The notes under the pieces were generated by a model. It saw only the letters and a list, made by a program, of their open reading frames with translations, did not search any database and was not told where the DNA came from. A program made the position numbers and the translations under genes. From positions 4,785,501 to 4,849,500 of the forward strand of contig NZ_CP009283.1 of the NCBI RefSeq assembly GCF_000758625.1: 64,000 nt of DNA, written 5' to 3'. The DNA is from Paenibacillus sp. FSL R7-0273. GTDB taxonomy: Bacteria; Bacillota; Bacilli; Paenibacillales; Paenibacillaceae. Shown one piece after another: positions 9,073 to 17,305 of the stretch; position 1 is the first letter of the stretch, and each line of letters opens with the position of its first letter.

Positions 9073-10005
9073 ATGAAAAAAGTGGGTAAAGCAATTTCAG
9101 CACTGCTGCTGGCAACCCTTCTGCTGTCAGCCTGCAGCAGCGGAAACGATAACAGCCAGCCTGCACAGGGCAGCGCATCTCCGGCTCCCGCAGCCACTGA
9201 CACGGCTGCCGCAGACGCATCTGCACCGGCCGCCGATACAGGCAGCACTGCGGCACCGGCTGTTACTCCCGGCCCGTCAGCGGAGGCAACCGTCACACCG
9301 GCCGCATCAGCGGCAGCCACAGCGCCGCCGGCAGGCAGCGAATCGGCTTCTGCCGAAATTCCGCTGCTGTACCATATGAACAAAAATTACGATATTGTTC
9401 CGAATGAGGAAGGCACTGACAAAAAGGTGGTCCTGCTTACGTTTGACGACGGCCCCAAAGAAGCAGAAATGATCAATGCGATGATGGATACGCTGGACAA
9501 GCACAAGGCCAAAGCGATCTTCTTCGTTAACGGGTACCGTGTTAAAGAGCATCCTGAGCTGCTGGAGCTGCTGCATGAGCGCGGCGGCATTATAGGCAAT
9601 CACAGCTGGGACCATATCGTGCTTAAGGATAAGAGTTACGCAGAAGTGAATAAGCAGATCGGGGATGTTCAGAGCATCGTTAAGGACATCACCGGTGAAG
9701 CACCGGCGTTCTTTCGTCCGCCGCACGGTGCAGGCGGGGATGTCGGCAAGCAGGTCGCTGCCGAGAACGGAATGTTATATATGACCTGGTCCGTAGGATC
9801 CCTGGACTGGGAAATGAAAGAAAAGGATACAGGCAAGACCGAGACACTTGTCAAAAATGTGACTGACCAGCTGCATTCCGGCAGCAACATCCTGATGCAT
9901 GAGCTGCCCTGGACAGTCGAGGCACTGGATACGCTGCTGACCACGCTTGAAGGCAAAGGCTACAGCTTCGTCGATCCGCGCAGCATTGAGCTCAAGATGC
10001 GCTAA
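9073..10005 (+). CDS. Lipoprotein polysaccharide deacetylase (NodB domain, CE4)
   Basis: This is a predicted surface-anchored sugar deacetylase, acting on peptidoglycan or another N-acetylated polymer. The signal sequence ends in a lipobox LSAC with the modified Cys at residue 21. An Ala/Pro/Thr-rich linker (about 25-95) leads to the NodB domain: TFDDGP, then HSWDH (metal histidines), RPPHG, and LMHE near the end. The last motif is usually L-x-H-D/S; here the residue after His is Glu. The ATG at 9073 is chosen because the signal peptide begins there; the upstream frame has no such feature. The ribosome-binding site is weak (AAGAAAGCGAG). A strong terminator follows. Confidence 0.88.
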   Translation: MKKVGKAISALLLATLLLSACSSGNDNSQPAQGSASPAPAATDTAAADASAPAADTGSTAAPAVTPGPSAEATVTPAASAAATAPPAGSESASAEIPLLYHMNKNYDIVPNEEGTDKKVVLLTFDDGPKEAEMINAMMDTLDKHKAKAIFFVNGYRVKEHPELLELLHERGGIIGNHSWDHIVLKDKSYAEVNKQIGDVQSIVKDITGEAPAFFRPPHGAGGDVGKQVAAENGMLYMTWSVGSLDWEMKEKDTGKTETLVKNVTDQLHSGSNILMHELPWTVEALDTLLTTLEGKGYSFVDPRSIELKMR

Positions 10006-10030
10006 GCATAAAGTACTTAATCACTACCAG

Positions 10031-10068
10031 AAAAAGGGACCCCTGGCATATTGCCGGGGGTCCCTTTT
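10031..10068 (+). terminator. Rho-independent terminator after the deacetylase
   Basis: GGGACCCC-T-GGC pairs with GCC-G-GGGGTCCC, flanked by A5 and TTTTCT. It can work on both strands for the converging genes. Confidence 0.85.
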
Positions 10069-10131
10069 CTGCGTTTACAATATCAGTATACATAAAAGAG
10101 GTTTCAATGCTCACCGCTGCTGTCTGCAGCA

Positions 10132-10980
10132 TTAGTTGTTATCCCTGCCGGACCCTTTACGCAGCGTCAGCACATGCATCTCTGCCGGGCTCCGCCAGCG
10201 GAGCGGAAGATGCGCTGTGCCGAAGCCCCTGCTGATCAGCAGCTTGGCTTCGCCTCCGCTGCCATCCTTTCTGGGAATGCTGTACATGCCGGCATTGTAT
10301 GTACGGTAGAACGGATCGGCATGCATCTGCAGGCCGAAGGGAAGCACAACCTGGCCCCCATGGGTATGGCCGGCAAGGATAAGATCCGCAGGGACAGCCT
10401 TTTGCCCGGCGAGCCACAGCGGGTCATGCACCAGAATGATCCGGAAATGCGGAGTATCATGAGGGGCCACCGGCGGCAAAGGGGCATAGCCCTTCTTGCC
10501 TCCCTGCTTTGGAAAGTCCATTCCGGTCAGCATCAGCCTCTGGCCGTTATGTTCTATGAACACATTCTCGTTCATAAGCAGCCTTATCCCGCTGCCGCGG
10601 ATAATATTATCCGCCAGCGCTGTATTGGCCTTGTAGTCATGATTGCCGTGAACCGCATAGGCAGGAGCCAGGGAGGCCGCAAGCTTCATGTTCTCTGCCA
10701 GCCTGGCCGTGGGATTCCCTTTCTCTGTGAGGTCTCCGCCCAGAAATACCGCTTCTACCTGCCCGGCCAGGGGTGCAAGGAGAGCTTCGGGAAGCCGCCG
10801 GCGGTGAATATCAGTAATAAAGAGAATCCGGAAGCCGTCAAAAGCCGCGGGCAGCTTGCTGATAAATATTTCCTCGGCAATAATGCTCTTCCTGAAGGCT
10901 GCTGTAACCATGACAGCGGCAAAAATCACCATTGCCAGCAGCAGGACGGATACGGCCGCTGCAACCCAGGCGGCTACCAT
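10132..10980 (-). CDS. Membrane-bound metallophosphoesterase (YkuE-like)
   Basis: The 282-residue protein has an N-terminal membrane segment (about 3-27) and a calcineurin-like phosphoesterase domain. Metal-binding blocks are all present: DIH, GGDLTEKG, GNHDYKAN, VHDP and GHTHGGQ. In this family the substrate varies (nucleotides, lipid intermediates, cell-wall precursors) and cannot be told from sequence. It is the last gene of a tightly packed trio: its ATG overlaps the stop of the upstream small gene by seven bases. The final residues are basic. Confidence 0.85.
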   Translation of the reverse strand: MVAAWVAAAVSVLLLAMVIFAAVMVTAAFRKSIIAEEIFISKLPAAFDGFRILFITDIHRRRLPEALLAPLAGQVEAVFLGGDLTEKGNPTARLAENMKLAASLAPAYAVHGNHDYKANTALADNIIRGSGIRLLMNENVFIEHNGQRLMLTGMDFPKQGGKKGYAPLPPVAPHDTPHFRIILVHDPLWLAGQKAVPADLILAGHTHGGQVVLPFGLQMHADPFYRTYNAGMYSIPRKDGSGGEAKLLISRGFGTAHLPLRWRSPAEMHVLTLRKGSGRDNN

Positions 10981-11396
10981 AGCGTCCTCAGCTCAGGTGC
11001 GCCTTTGATTCCCCACAGCACGAGGAAGCCAAGCAGCATAATGAACAGGACATACAGTGAGTTAACGAATATTTTGCTGAGCCGGACACGCTCTGACGGA
11101 TAGCTCTGGGAACGGGAAGGGGTTTCCTCTGTTTCCTGAGCTGCCGTGCGTTTAGGCCTGTCCTGCCTGGAGGAGGACCCGGATGCCCCGTGTCTTGCTT
11201 TTCTGGAGAGTCCGGCAGACGGCTTGGCGGTTTCAGGCCGCATCTCAGCAGATTCAGCATCAGCCTGTCTTTTCCTGGAAACGGCGGCAGGACGGCTTGG
11301 ACGCTCTGCGGTTTTGCGGTCTGCGGTTTTGCGGTCTGTAGTTTTGCGCTCTGCGGATTTGCGGCGGGATTTAACCCGGCTTAGTTCCTCGTTCAT
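10974..11396 (-). CDS. Basic repeat-containing membrane protein, function unknown
   Basis: Unrecognised. The 140-residue product is a hydrophilic, very basic and Ser/Arg-rich region (1-100) containing KTTDR, KTADR, KTAER pentapeptides, then one C-terminal membrane segment (about 112-131) ending APELRTLW. The ATG at 11396 has AGGAGG six bases upstream and overlaps the stop of the CPBP protease gene (ATGA); its own end overlaps the metallophosphoesterase start. The tight packing suggests a common process at the membrane. Topology would place the basic arm in the cytoplasm. Confidence 0.7.
   Translation of the reverse strand: MNEELSRVKSRRKSAERKTTDRKTADRKTAERPSRPAAVSRKRQADAESAEMRPETAKPSAGLSRKARHGASGSSSRQDRPKRTAAQETEETPSRSQSYPSERVRLSKIFVNSLYVLFIMLLGFLVLWGIKGAPELRTLW
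11308..11352. repeat. Three 15-bp tandem units in a coding region
   Basis: Two identical 15-base units and a third with two changes encode the (K-T-x-D/E-R) pentapeptides of the basic membrane protein. The unit keeps frame, so copy number could vary without breaking the gene. Confidence 0.8.
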
Positions 11397-11986
11397 GATT
11401 CCCTCCTGTAGCGGATCACAAGCCCTGAGAACAGGTCGATCAGGAAATGGCACAGGATCGGCGCCCATAAAGTGCCGGAATGAATATAAATGTAGCCAAG
11501 CCCGTAGCTGCTCAAAAATACCCAGCCCGTAGGAATCCAGTGGCGGAGATAACGGACGTGAATCACAGCAAACAGAATACTTGTCCAGTAAGGCCCGAAC
11601 GCATGCTGGATGGCACCGCGGAACAGCAGCTCTTCACATACCGCAACTATAGCCGCAATAACGACAATATGCCAGACAGGACGGCGGCCGAACAGGAGCT
11701 CATTGATCCCTCCGTCATCCATGCTATCCTGCGGGGCAATATAGGTTAACAAAAAATCCACAATCAGCATAATCGCTGCTAAACCAAGGCCCCAGAATAC
11801 AAATTGCGCACTGTCAGGAAAATTTAATATGTCAATGGGATTTCTTTTCTGCAATAATATCCATATCAGACCGATAAATAAAGTAAGGCCCTGTGTAATA
11901 TAGAGATTAATCAGAAGCAGCCTGTCTGTAAGCTGCGCGGGATCGGCCTTTTTGATTTTGATATTGCCTAATTTGAATTTTTTCAT
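11393..11986 (-). CDS. CPBP-family intramembrane metalloprotease
   Basis: The 197-residue protein has about five membrane segments and the family blocks EELLFRG (EExxxR), FAVIH (FxxxH) and HFLID. The family (CAAX proteases and bacteriocin-processing proteins) cleaves or binds partners inside the membrane; the substrate is unknown. The ATG at 11986 follows AGGCAGG. It heads the three-gene minus-strand operon with the basic membrane protein and the metallophosphoesterase. Confidence 0.87.
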   Translation of the reverse strand: MKKFKLGNIKIKKADPAQLTDRLLLINLYITQGLTLFIGLIWILLQKRNPIDILNFPDSAQFVFWGLGLAAIMLIVDFLLTYIAPQDSMDDGGINELLFGRRPVWHIVVIAAIVAVCEELLFRGAIQHAFGPYWTSILFAVIHVRYLRHWIPTGWVFLSSYGLGYIYIHSGTLWAPILCHFLIDLFSGLVIRYRRES

Positions 11987-12052
11987 TGTAACCTGCCTGT
12001 TCTAAATTGTTTTTACATAAGATCATTTTCCCAGAAGAAGGAGCACTAAATT

Positions 12053-12961
12053 ATGAATAGCCGTAACTCCCGCACTCAAATGTTATACACACTAGGTTTT
12101 TTATTTTTCCTGATCTGCGCATTTGCCGCATTTTTTACGGGAGTGAAGGTTGGAGCTGACAAGACGGAGGCTAAATATGCCCATCTGACCGGTACTGAAG
12201 GAGCTGTCGAGGAATTCTCCGGTTCATACCAGCAGCAGGATCTTGTTGCCTTCTATCATAACGTATTTTTGCCTTACCGGGAATTCAAGCGGAATTGGAA
12301 CAGCGAGGTGGATAATCTGGCCCGCAGCTCAGATGCGCGCACCAATGCGGCAACGCTCAAGAATCTCGGCCTCCTGGCTGATAAACAATACGGCAAGGTC
12401 AGCAAAGACTCCCTGTTCACCAGCTCACCGCTGCTGTCCCAGGCACAGCTGAATATTCTCAAGAGCCTGACGCTCTTCTCGCAGGCTTCAGGCAAAGTAA
12501 CCGCAGGCACCTCCGGTTCAGAGACCGCCAAGGCGCTCAAGAATGATAATTTCACGGCAAGTGCCATCAAATTCGGACTTCTGGCACAGAAGGATTTCTA
12601 TGATTCCATGCTGAAATGGGGCTCCAAAACCAGCAGCAGCATCCCTGCAGCAACAGGGGAGCTCAAAACATTGTCCTTTGTGGCCTGGAAAAAGATGCCC
12701 CTGCTGCTCAAAAATGCAACTGTAGCGAACATTATGCTGAACCGCAACATTTACGGCGCTTACGATCCGCAGGATATTTCAGCCAAAATTGATGATATGA
12801 TCTATTCCGGCACCGCCAGCTCACTCGGCCTGAAGGATGTCCAGTCCTCCATCACGCTGCTTATTTCTACAGGCGCGGTCCAGGAGCAGGACTACATGAA
12901 GTGGCGCGAACAATACTACGGCAAGGAAATTGTACCGCAGCTGCCGTTCTTCTATGAGTAG
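12053..12961 (+). CDS. Membrane-anchored protein of unknown function
   Basis: I do not recognise this 302-residue protein. One N-terminal membrane segment (about 12-32) precedes a long, mostly helical and Leu/Ser/Lys-rich domain probably outside the membrane. No cysteines or catalytic motifs stand out. The ATG at 12053 follows AAGGAGCACTAAATT. It stands alone between the CPBP operon (divergent) and the T-box of serA. Confidence 0.7.
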   Translation: MNSRNSRTQMLYTLGFLFFLICAFAAFFTGVKVGADKTEAKYAHLTGTEGAVEEFSGSYQQQDLVAFYHNVFLPYREFKRNWNSEVDNLARSSDARTNAATLKNLGLLADKQYGKVSKDSLFTSSPLLSQAQLNILKSLTLFSQASGKVTAGTSGSETAKALKNDNFTASAIKFGLLAQKDFYDSMLKWGSKTSSSIPAATGELKTLSFVAWKKMPLLLKNATVANIMLNRNIYGAYDPQDISAKIDDMIYSGTASSLGLKDVQSSITLLISTGAVQEQDYMKWREQYYGKEIVPQLPFFYE

Positions 12962-13027
12962 AACCAGCTATTGCATCATAACGAAAATTAAAGCTCACTT
13001 CAAGACAGCAGGGGCAGAATAAGCCTA

Positions 13028-13057
13028 TTGACATAGCTGGCAGCACCATGTTACATT
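13028..13057 (+). promoter_or_regulatory. Sigma-A-type promoter for serA
   Basis: TTGACA at 13028-13033 and TACATT at 13052-13057, spaced 18, place the transcript start just before the T-box leader. Confidence 0.6.
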
Positions 13058-13065
13058 ATGAAAAA

Positions 13066-13331
13066 TTAATCACGTAAAACCGATGAAGGAACAAAGATTC
13101 TGAAGGTCTCCAGAGAGCCGGTGGTTGGTGCAAACCGGTGGCGGACAGTGTTCTTTAGCGCTCCTGAGATATTGTATCGAACGAATAGTAGATACAATCG
13201 GATCATCTCCGTTACCAGTGTGGCCTTTTGGGCCAATGAGGCTGCTTCTTAACAGATGCAGTGAATTAGGGTGGTACCACGACAACTCTCGTCCCTTACT
13301 ACGGCAGTAGTATGGGGTTGGGAGTTTTTTT
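13066..13331 (+). promoter_or_regulatory. T-box leader of serA
   Basis: The conserved T-box core GGGTGGTACCACG lies at 13269-13281. Upstream are the Stem I elements, including the AGAGAGCCGGTGGTTGGTG region (about 13112-13130). Downstream, AACTCTCGTCCC pairs with GGGTTGGGAGTT followed by seven T, the terminator that alternates with the antiterminator. Uncharged tRNA would allow read-through. The gene and an AGC triplet on the 3' side of Stem I (about 13157) fit serine, but I did not fold the RNA, so the specifier is inferred. Confidence 0.92.
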
Positions 13332-13540
13332 GTTACCCAAATTCAGCATTTTTGGTCTAAAAGGCCCATACCCTGTTTTCCGGGCACAGCTGCATGCCGC
13401 TTCTTTTATGCGACAGCGCGTTACCCCTTTATTTCAGCATCGTCATCCATTCCGTTACACCGCTTCCGGTACTGTGGACTGCCCCACACGGGCATCCTTA
13501 GGCATATTAGCTTTTTAACTTTTAAGGGGGATAAGAAACC
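13332..13540 (+). other. Untranslated stretch between T-box terminator and serA
   Basis: About 209 bases separate the T-box terminator from the serA start. I see no gene and no second clear terminator, only short GC-rich patches and the ribosome-binding site AAGGGGGAT. Confidence 0.6.
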
Positions 13541-15133
13541 ATGTTTAAAGTATTAGTGTCGGATCCGATCAGCGATTTGGGTATTCAGCAATTGATGGAC
13601 GCAAACGATGTAGTTGTGGATAAGAAAACAGGACTGAGCGAAGACGAGCTAATCGCCATCATCGGCGAATATGACGGTCTGCTTGTCCGCAGCCAGACAA
13701 CGGTTACCGAGAAAATAATCGCTGCCGGCACCAACCTGAAGGTTATCGGCCGTGCCGGAGTCGGTGTTGACAACATTAAGCTGGAGGCGGCTACGCAGCG
13801 CGGTGTCGTAGTTATCAACGCTCCTGACGGAAATACCATTACAACCTGTGAGCATGCCTTTGCTATGATGATGGCCCTCGCCCGCCATATTCCGCAGGCC
13901 TATGCCAAGACGATTAACGGTGTATGGGACAGAAAGACCTTCCTCGGTGTTGAGCTGCGGGGCAAAACACTGGGCGTTCTCGGCATGGGCCGGATCGGCA
14001 GTGAGGTGGCCAAGCGCGCCAAGGCATTCGGAATGAGCATTCTTGCCTATGACCCGTTCCTGACGGCCGACCGTGCCGAGAAGCTGGAAGTAAAGCTGGC
14101 TTCGGTCGATGACATTGTGCGCGGAGCTGATTTTATTACTGTACACACCCCGCTGACTCCTGAAACACGCCATATGATTTCCCGTCCGCAATTCGAGGTG
14201 ATGAAAAAAGGCATGCGCATCATAAACTGTGCCCGCGGCGGTGTTATTGATGAGATGGCGCTGATTGAAGCCATTGACAGCGGCATTGTGGCCGGAGCTG
14301 CGTTCGACGTATTCGAAAAGGAGCCGCCGCAGGCTGATCATCCGTTCCTGTCGCATCCAAAGGTAATCGTTACTCCGCATCTGGGCGCTTCGACTGTAGA
14401 AGCGCAGGAGAACGTAGCTATCGACGTTTCGGAGCAGGTCCTGCACATTCTGCGCAATGAGCCGTTCATTAATGCCGTCAATATCCCGCCGGTTGCTCCT
14501 AGCGTAATGAATAAGCTTCAGCCGTACTTCACGCTCGGCGAGAAGCTGGGAAGCTTCGCAACACAGCTTACACACGGCGCCATCAGCGAAATCAACGTGG
14601 AATATGCCGGGGACCTCTCTGATGTAGATACCCAGCCTCTGACCCGCTATATTGTCAAGGGTGTGCTGTCCCGCCACTTTGCCGGCGACGTTAACATCGT
14701 CAACTCCATGCATCTGGCCAAAACCAGAGACGTGAATGTAGTTGTAACGAAATCGCCTAAGACCAAAGGCTTCACAAACCTGATTACTGTAACCTTGAAG
14801 GCCGATCCGGATGAAGTGCGCCTGGTTGCCGGCACGCTGCTGCAGGGCTACGGTGAACGCATTGTCCAGGTGAATAACTTCCCGGTTGATATCGCGCCGG
14901 AAGGCCACCAGATCCTTATTTCCCACAACGATAAACCGGGTATTATTGGTCTCGTCGGTACGCTGCTGGGTGAAAATGACGTCAACATCGCATCCATGCA
15001 GGTTGGCCGTAAAATCGTCGGTGGCGCAGCAATCATGCTGCTGACCGTTGATAAAGCAGTACCGCAGCATGTGCTGGTGAAGCTTGCCGGACTGCCTGAA
15101 ATTAATACTGCTGAAGAAGTCATTCTCGTGTAG
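13541..15133 (+). CDS. serA: D-3-phosphoglycerate dehydrogenase
   Basis: SerA oxidises 3-phosphoglycerate to 3-phosphohydroxypyruvate, the first step of serine synthesis. At 530 residues it is the long form: substrate and NAD-binding domains (about 1-310), an intervening (ASB) domain (about 315-450) and a C-terminal ACT domain (about 455-528). Visible residues include the nucleotide loop GMGRIGSE, catalytic Arg in NCARGG, Glu in FEKEPP and His in TPHLGAS. The ATG at 13541 follows AAGGGGGATAAGAAACC. Expression is probably controlled by the T-box upstream and may also be subject to serine feedback through the ACT domain. Confidence 0.96.
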   Translation: MFKVLVSDPISDLGIQQLMDANDVVVDKKTGLSEDELIAIIGEYDGLLVRSQTTVTEKIIAAGTNLKVIGRAGVGVDNIKLEAATQRGVVVINAPDGNTITTCEHAFAMMMALARHIPQAYAKTINGVWDRKTFLGVELRGKTLGVLGMGRIGSEVAKRAKAFGMSILAYDPFLTADRAEKLEVKLASVDDIVRGADFITVHTPLTPETRHMISRPQFEVMKKGMRIINCARGGVIDEMALIEAIDSGIVAGAAFDVFEKEPPQADHPFLSHPKVIVTPHLGASTVEAQENVAIDVSEQVLHILRNEPFINAVNIPPVAPSVMNKLQPYFTLGEKLGSFATQLTHGAISEINVEYAGDLSDVDTQPLTRYIVKGVLSRHFAGDVNIVNSMHLAKTRDVNVVVTKSPKTKGFTNLITVTLKADPDEVRLVAGTLLQGYGERIVQVNNFPVDIAPEGHQILISHNDKPGIIGLVGTLLGENDVNIASMQVGRKIVGGAAIMLLTVDKAVPQHVLVKLAGLPEINTAEEVILV

Positions 15134-15158
15134 AGTAAACGGCCCTTCACAAATAATA

Positions 15159-15210
15159 ATGCCCGTCTGGAATATGCGCTTTACAGCCGCTTCCAGACGG
15201 GCATTTTTTT
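15159..15210 (+). terminator. Terminator after serA
   Basis: GCCCGTCTGGAA and TTCCAGACGGGC are perfectly paired and followed by ATTTTTTT. The other strand is A/T-rich too, so it may also serve the converging SDR gene. Confidence 0.9.
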
Positions 15211-15228
15211 ATAATATATGCTTCTCTG

Positions 15229-16074
15229 TTATTCCTCCATCAGAAAGGCCGGGACTCTGCGCCCGTCTGAATCTGTAAAGCCGTATTTTTCCGCCAATAC
15301 TCCTACCTGCTGAGGAATGCCCGAAAGTGACAGTTTGCCTGTATCTTCTGCCAGAGCGACAACAGCGCGGCCAATATACGCAGTAGACTCCGTGTTCTTC
15401 AGCGCCTCTACCTCCTGCCAGTGCTCCTCATCCGTTCCGAATTCCTCCAGCACAAGCTCTGTCCGCATCCAGCCCGGGGACAGCGGGATAACCGCGATGC
15501 CGTCTGCCGCAAGCTCAACCGACAATCCGTATGCCATCCGGATGAGTGCATTTTTGGCCAGATCATAATAGAAATTACCGGTATACTTGTCCCTGTCCCA
15601 AAAGGTGGTGTGAATAATCAGTCCGCCGCTGTCCTTAGTACTGCGCATGAGCGGAACCGCATAGTAGTTCGTCATCAGCTGTGCCCTGACACCTGACTCA
15701 AACATATTGCTCCAGTGGGCCGGGGGCTGCTCCCAGAACGGTTCGAGGCCGATCGGCAGCTGATTGCCGCCCCAGACATTGTTAACCAGAATATCAAGCC
15801 TGCCCTTTTCTTCTGCTATCTGCCGGATGACCCTCTCCGTCTCCTGATCATTGGTATGATCACAGTGGATGGCTGCCGCTTCACCGCCGTTCTCCACAAT
15901 TTCGTTGCAGACCGAATCTATCGTTCCCCTTAGCTGTCCTGCCTGCTTTAGTCCTGTGCTCCTTCCGGTGATATAGACAAAGGCGCCTGCCTTCGCCAAT
16001 TCCAGCGCTATTCCCCGTCCCGCCCCTCTGCTTCCTCCGGTAACTAAGGCTATCTTTCCCTGAAGTTTTGTCAT
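15229..16074 (-). CDS. SDR-family oxidoreductase
   Basis: The 281-residue protein is a short-chain dehydrogenase/reductase with the cofactor loop TGGSRGAGRG near residue 12, an NN in VNNVWGG near 98, and the active-site YDLAK. Thirteen residues before the catalytic Tyr, where a Ser is usual, there is a Thr (HTTFW). ITGRS after the second strand suggests NADP. Substrate is unknown. It is divergent from a WYL regulator and the two share a 150-bp intergenic region with a perfect 24-bp-arm palindrome, so it is a likely target of that regulator. Confidence 0.87.
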   Translation of the reverse strand: MTKLQGKIALVTGGSRGAGRGIALELAKAGAFVYITGRSTGLKQAGQLRGTIDSVCNEIVENGGEAAAIHCDHTNDQETERVIRQIAEEKGRLDILVNNVWGGNQLPIGLEPFWEQPPAHWSNMFESGVRAQLMTNYYAVPLMRSTKDSGGLIIHTTFWDRDKYTGNFYYDLAKNALIRMAYGLSVELAADGIAVIPLSPGWMRTELVLEEFGTDEEHWQEVEALKNTESTAYIGRAVVALAEDTGKLSLSGIPQQVGVLAEKYGFTDSDGRRVPAFLMEE

Positions 16075-16136
16075 CCTGTATCCTGCTCCTCTCCAATGTT
16101 ATGTGCCCATATTCTGTACTTCTCAGCTTCATATCA

Positions 16137-16189
16137 TTATTATATCCATTATATATGTCATCAATTGACATATATAATGGATATAATAA
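16137..16189. promoter_or_regulatory. Perfect 24-bp inverted repeat, probable operator
   Basis: Arms at 16137-16160 and 16166-16189 are exact reverse complements around a five-base centre TCAAT. They lie between the divergent SDR and WYL-regulator starts. The right arm begins with TGACA of a TTGACA box (16165-16170), and TATAAT occurs inside it, so binding would mask promoter elements. An operator for the WYL protein is the natural reading; an RNA hairpin is less likely because no T run follows. Confidence 0.7.
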
Positions 16190-16224
16190 AAATAAACATA
16201 ATCTGATTTGAAGGGAGTGTATCT

Positions 16225-17214
16225 ATGAGGGCAGACCGTTTATTATCCATAATGCTTCTGCTGCAGGCCCGCGGCAAAGCCAGCTCGCGCGAGCTGGCCG
16301 GACTTCTCGAGGTTTCCGTACGGACGGTTGTACGTGATATGGAGGCACTGAGCATGTCCGGTGTTCCTGTATTCGCAGAAAGAGGCCGTGACGGCGGCTG
16401 GATGCTGCCTGAGGGCTACAGAACCTCCTTAACCGGAATGAAGCCCGCTGAGATCGGCTCACTCCTCCTGGCAGCGGACTCCGCTGTTATTGAAGCGCTT
16501 GGTATTAAGGACGATTATTCCTCGGCAGTCCGCAAGCTGGAGGCGGCCGGCGCCACGCCGCAGAGCTCACAGATCCAGCTGCTTAATCAGCGCATTCATA
16601 TCGACGGTGCAGCCTGGCATCCTTCCGGTGAAGCTTATCCGTATCTTTCTCTCCTGCAGGAGGCTGTTTGGACGGACCGGAAAGTTTCCATTGTATATAG
16701 TAACAACGGCGAGCACAAAGAGCGCCTTATCTCTCCGCTGGGGCTCATAGCTAAACGCGGTGTCTGGTATGCCGCCGCCGAGAGCGGCGGAGAGCTGCGG
16801 ACTTACCGGGTATCGAGGATTATCTCGGCTGAAATAACCGGTAATCTCTTTACCCGCCCTGAAGGATTTGAGCTGGCCCGATACTGGGAGGAATCAACCG
16901 CTTCCTTTAGGGCTGCACTGCCTCGTTACCCTGCCACCCTCCTGCTCAGCAGTTCCGGCGAAAAGATCCTGAGGCAAGAGCGCTACGTAACTGTTCAGAC
17001 AACAGTCCAGTCATTCAAGGAAGGCTGGCAGGAAGTACAGGCTGAATTTCAAACGTTGGAATCAGCCTGCAAAATTCTTCTGTCCCTGGGACAGGAGGCT
17101 GCTGCAACCGCCCCGCCGGAGCTGGTGGATATGCTTAAGGCCGCTTTGCGGGAAACCTGCGCTTTATATGAAGAAATAACGCAGACCCTTCCGGCCGGAG
17201 AATCCGGACCTTGA
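16225..17214 (+). CDS. HTH/WYL-domain transcriptional regulator (YafY type)
   Basis: The 329-residue protein has an N-terminal winged helix (about 1-65; RADRLLSIMLLLQARGKASSRELA region), a linker, and a WYL domain (about 140-215) with the GVWYAAAE block. WYL domains bind small ligands or nucleic acids and adjust repressor or activator function. The ATG at 16225 follows GAAGGGAG. The divergent SDR gene and the palindrome between them suggest self-regulation and control of the SDR gene. Confidence 0.87.
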   Translation: MRADRLLSIMLLLQARGKASSRELAGLLEVSVRTVVRDMEALSMSGVPVFAERGRDGGWMLPEGYRTSLTGMKPAEIGSLLLAADSAVIEALGIKDDYSSAVRKLEAAGATPQSSQIQLLNQRIHIDGAAWHPSGEAYPYLSLLQEAVWTDRKVSIVYSNNGEHKERLISPLGLIAKRGVWYAAAESGGELRTYRVSRIISAEITGNLFTRPEGFELARYWEESTASFRAALPRYPATLLLSSSGEKILRQERYVTVQTTVQSFKEGWQEVQAEFQTLESACKILLSLGQEAAATAPPELVDMLKAALRETCALYEEITQTLPAGESGP

Positions 17215-17305
17215 AGTTTTATGTCAGTTTTTACAGTAGACTGTTTCCCGGCAGATCCCCTATAATATTACAATACACACCATCTTTCTTAGGGGGAACT
17301 TTATT

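Noticed and set aside
13649..15070. Long open frame opposite serA
   Set aside because: Antisense shadow of a well-conserved gene; no ribosome-binding site and no recognisable protein pattern.
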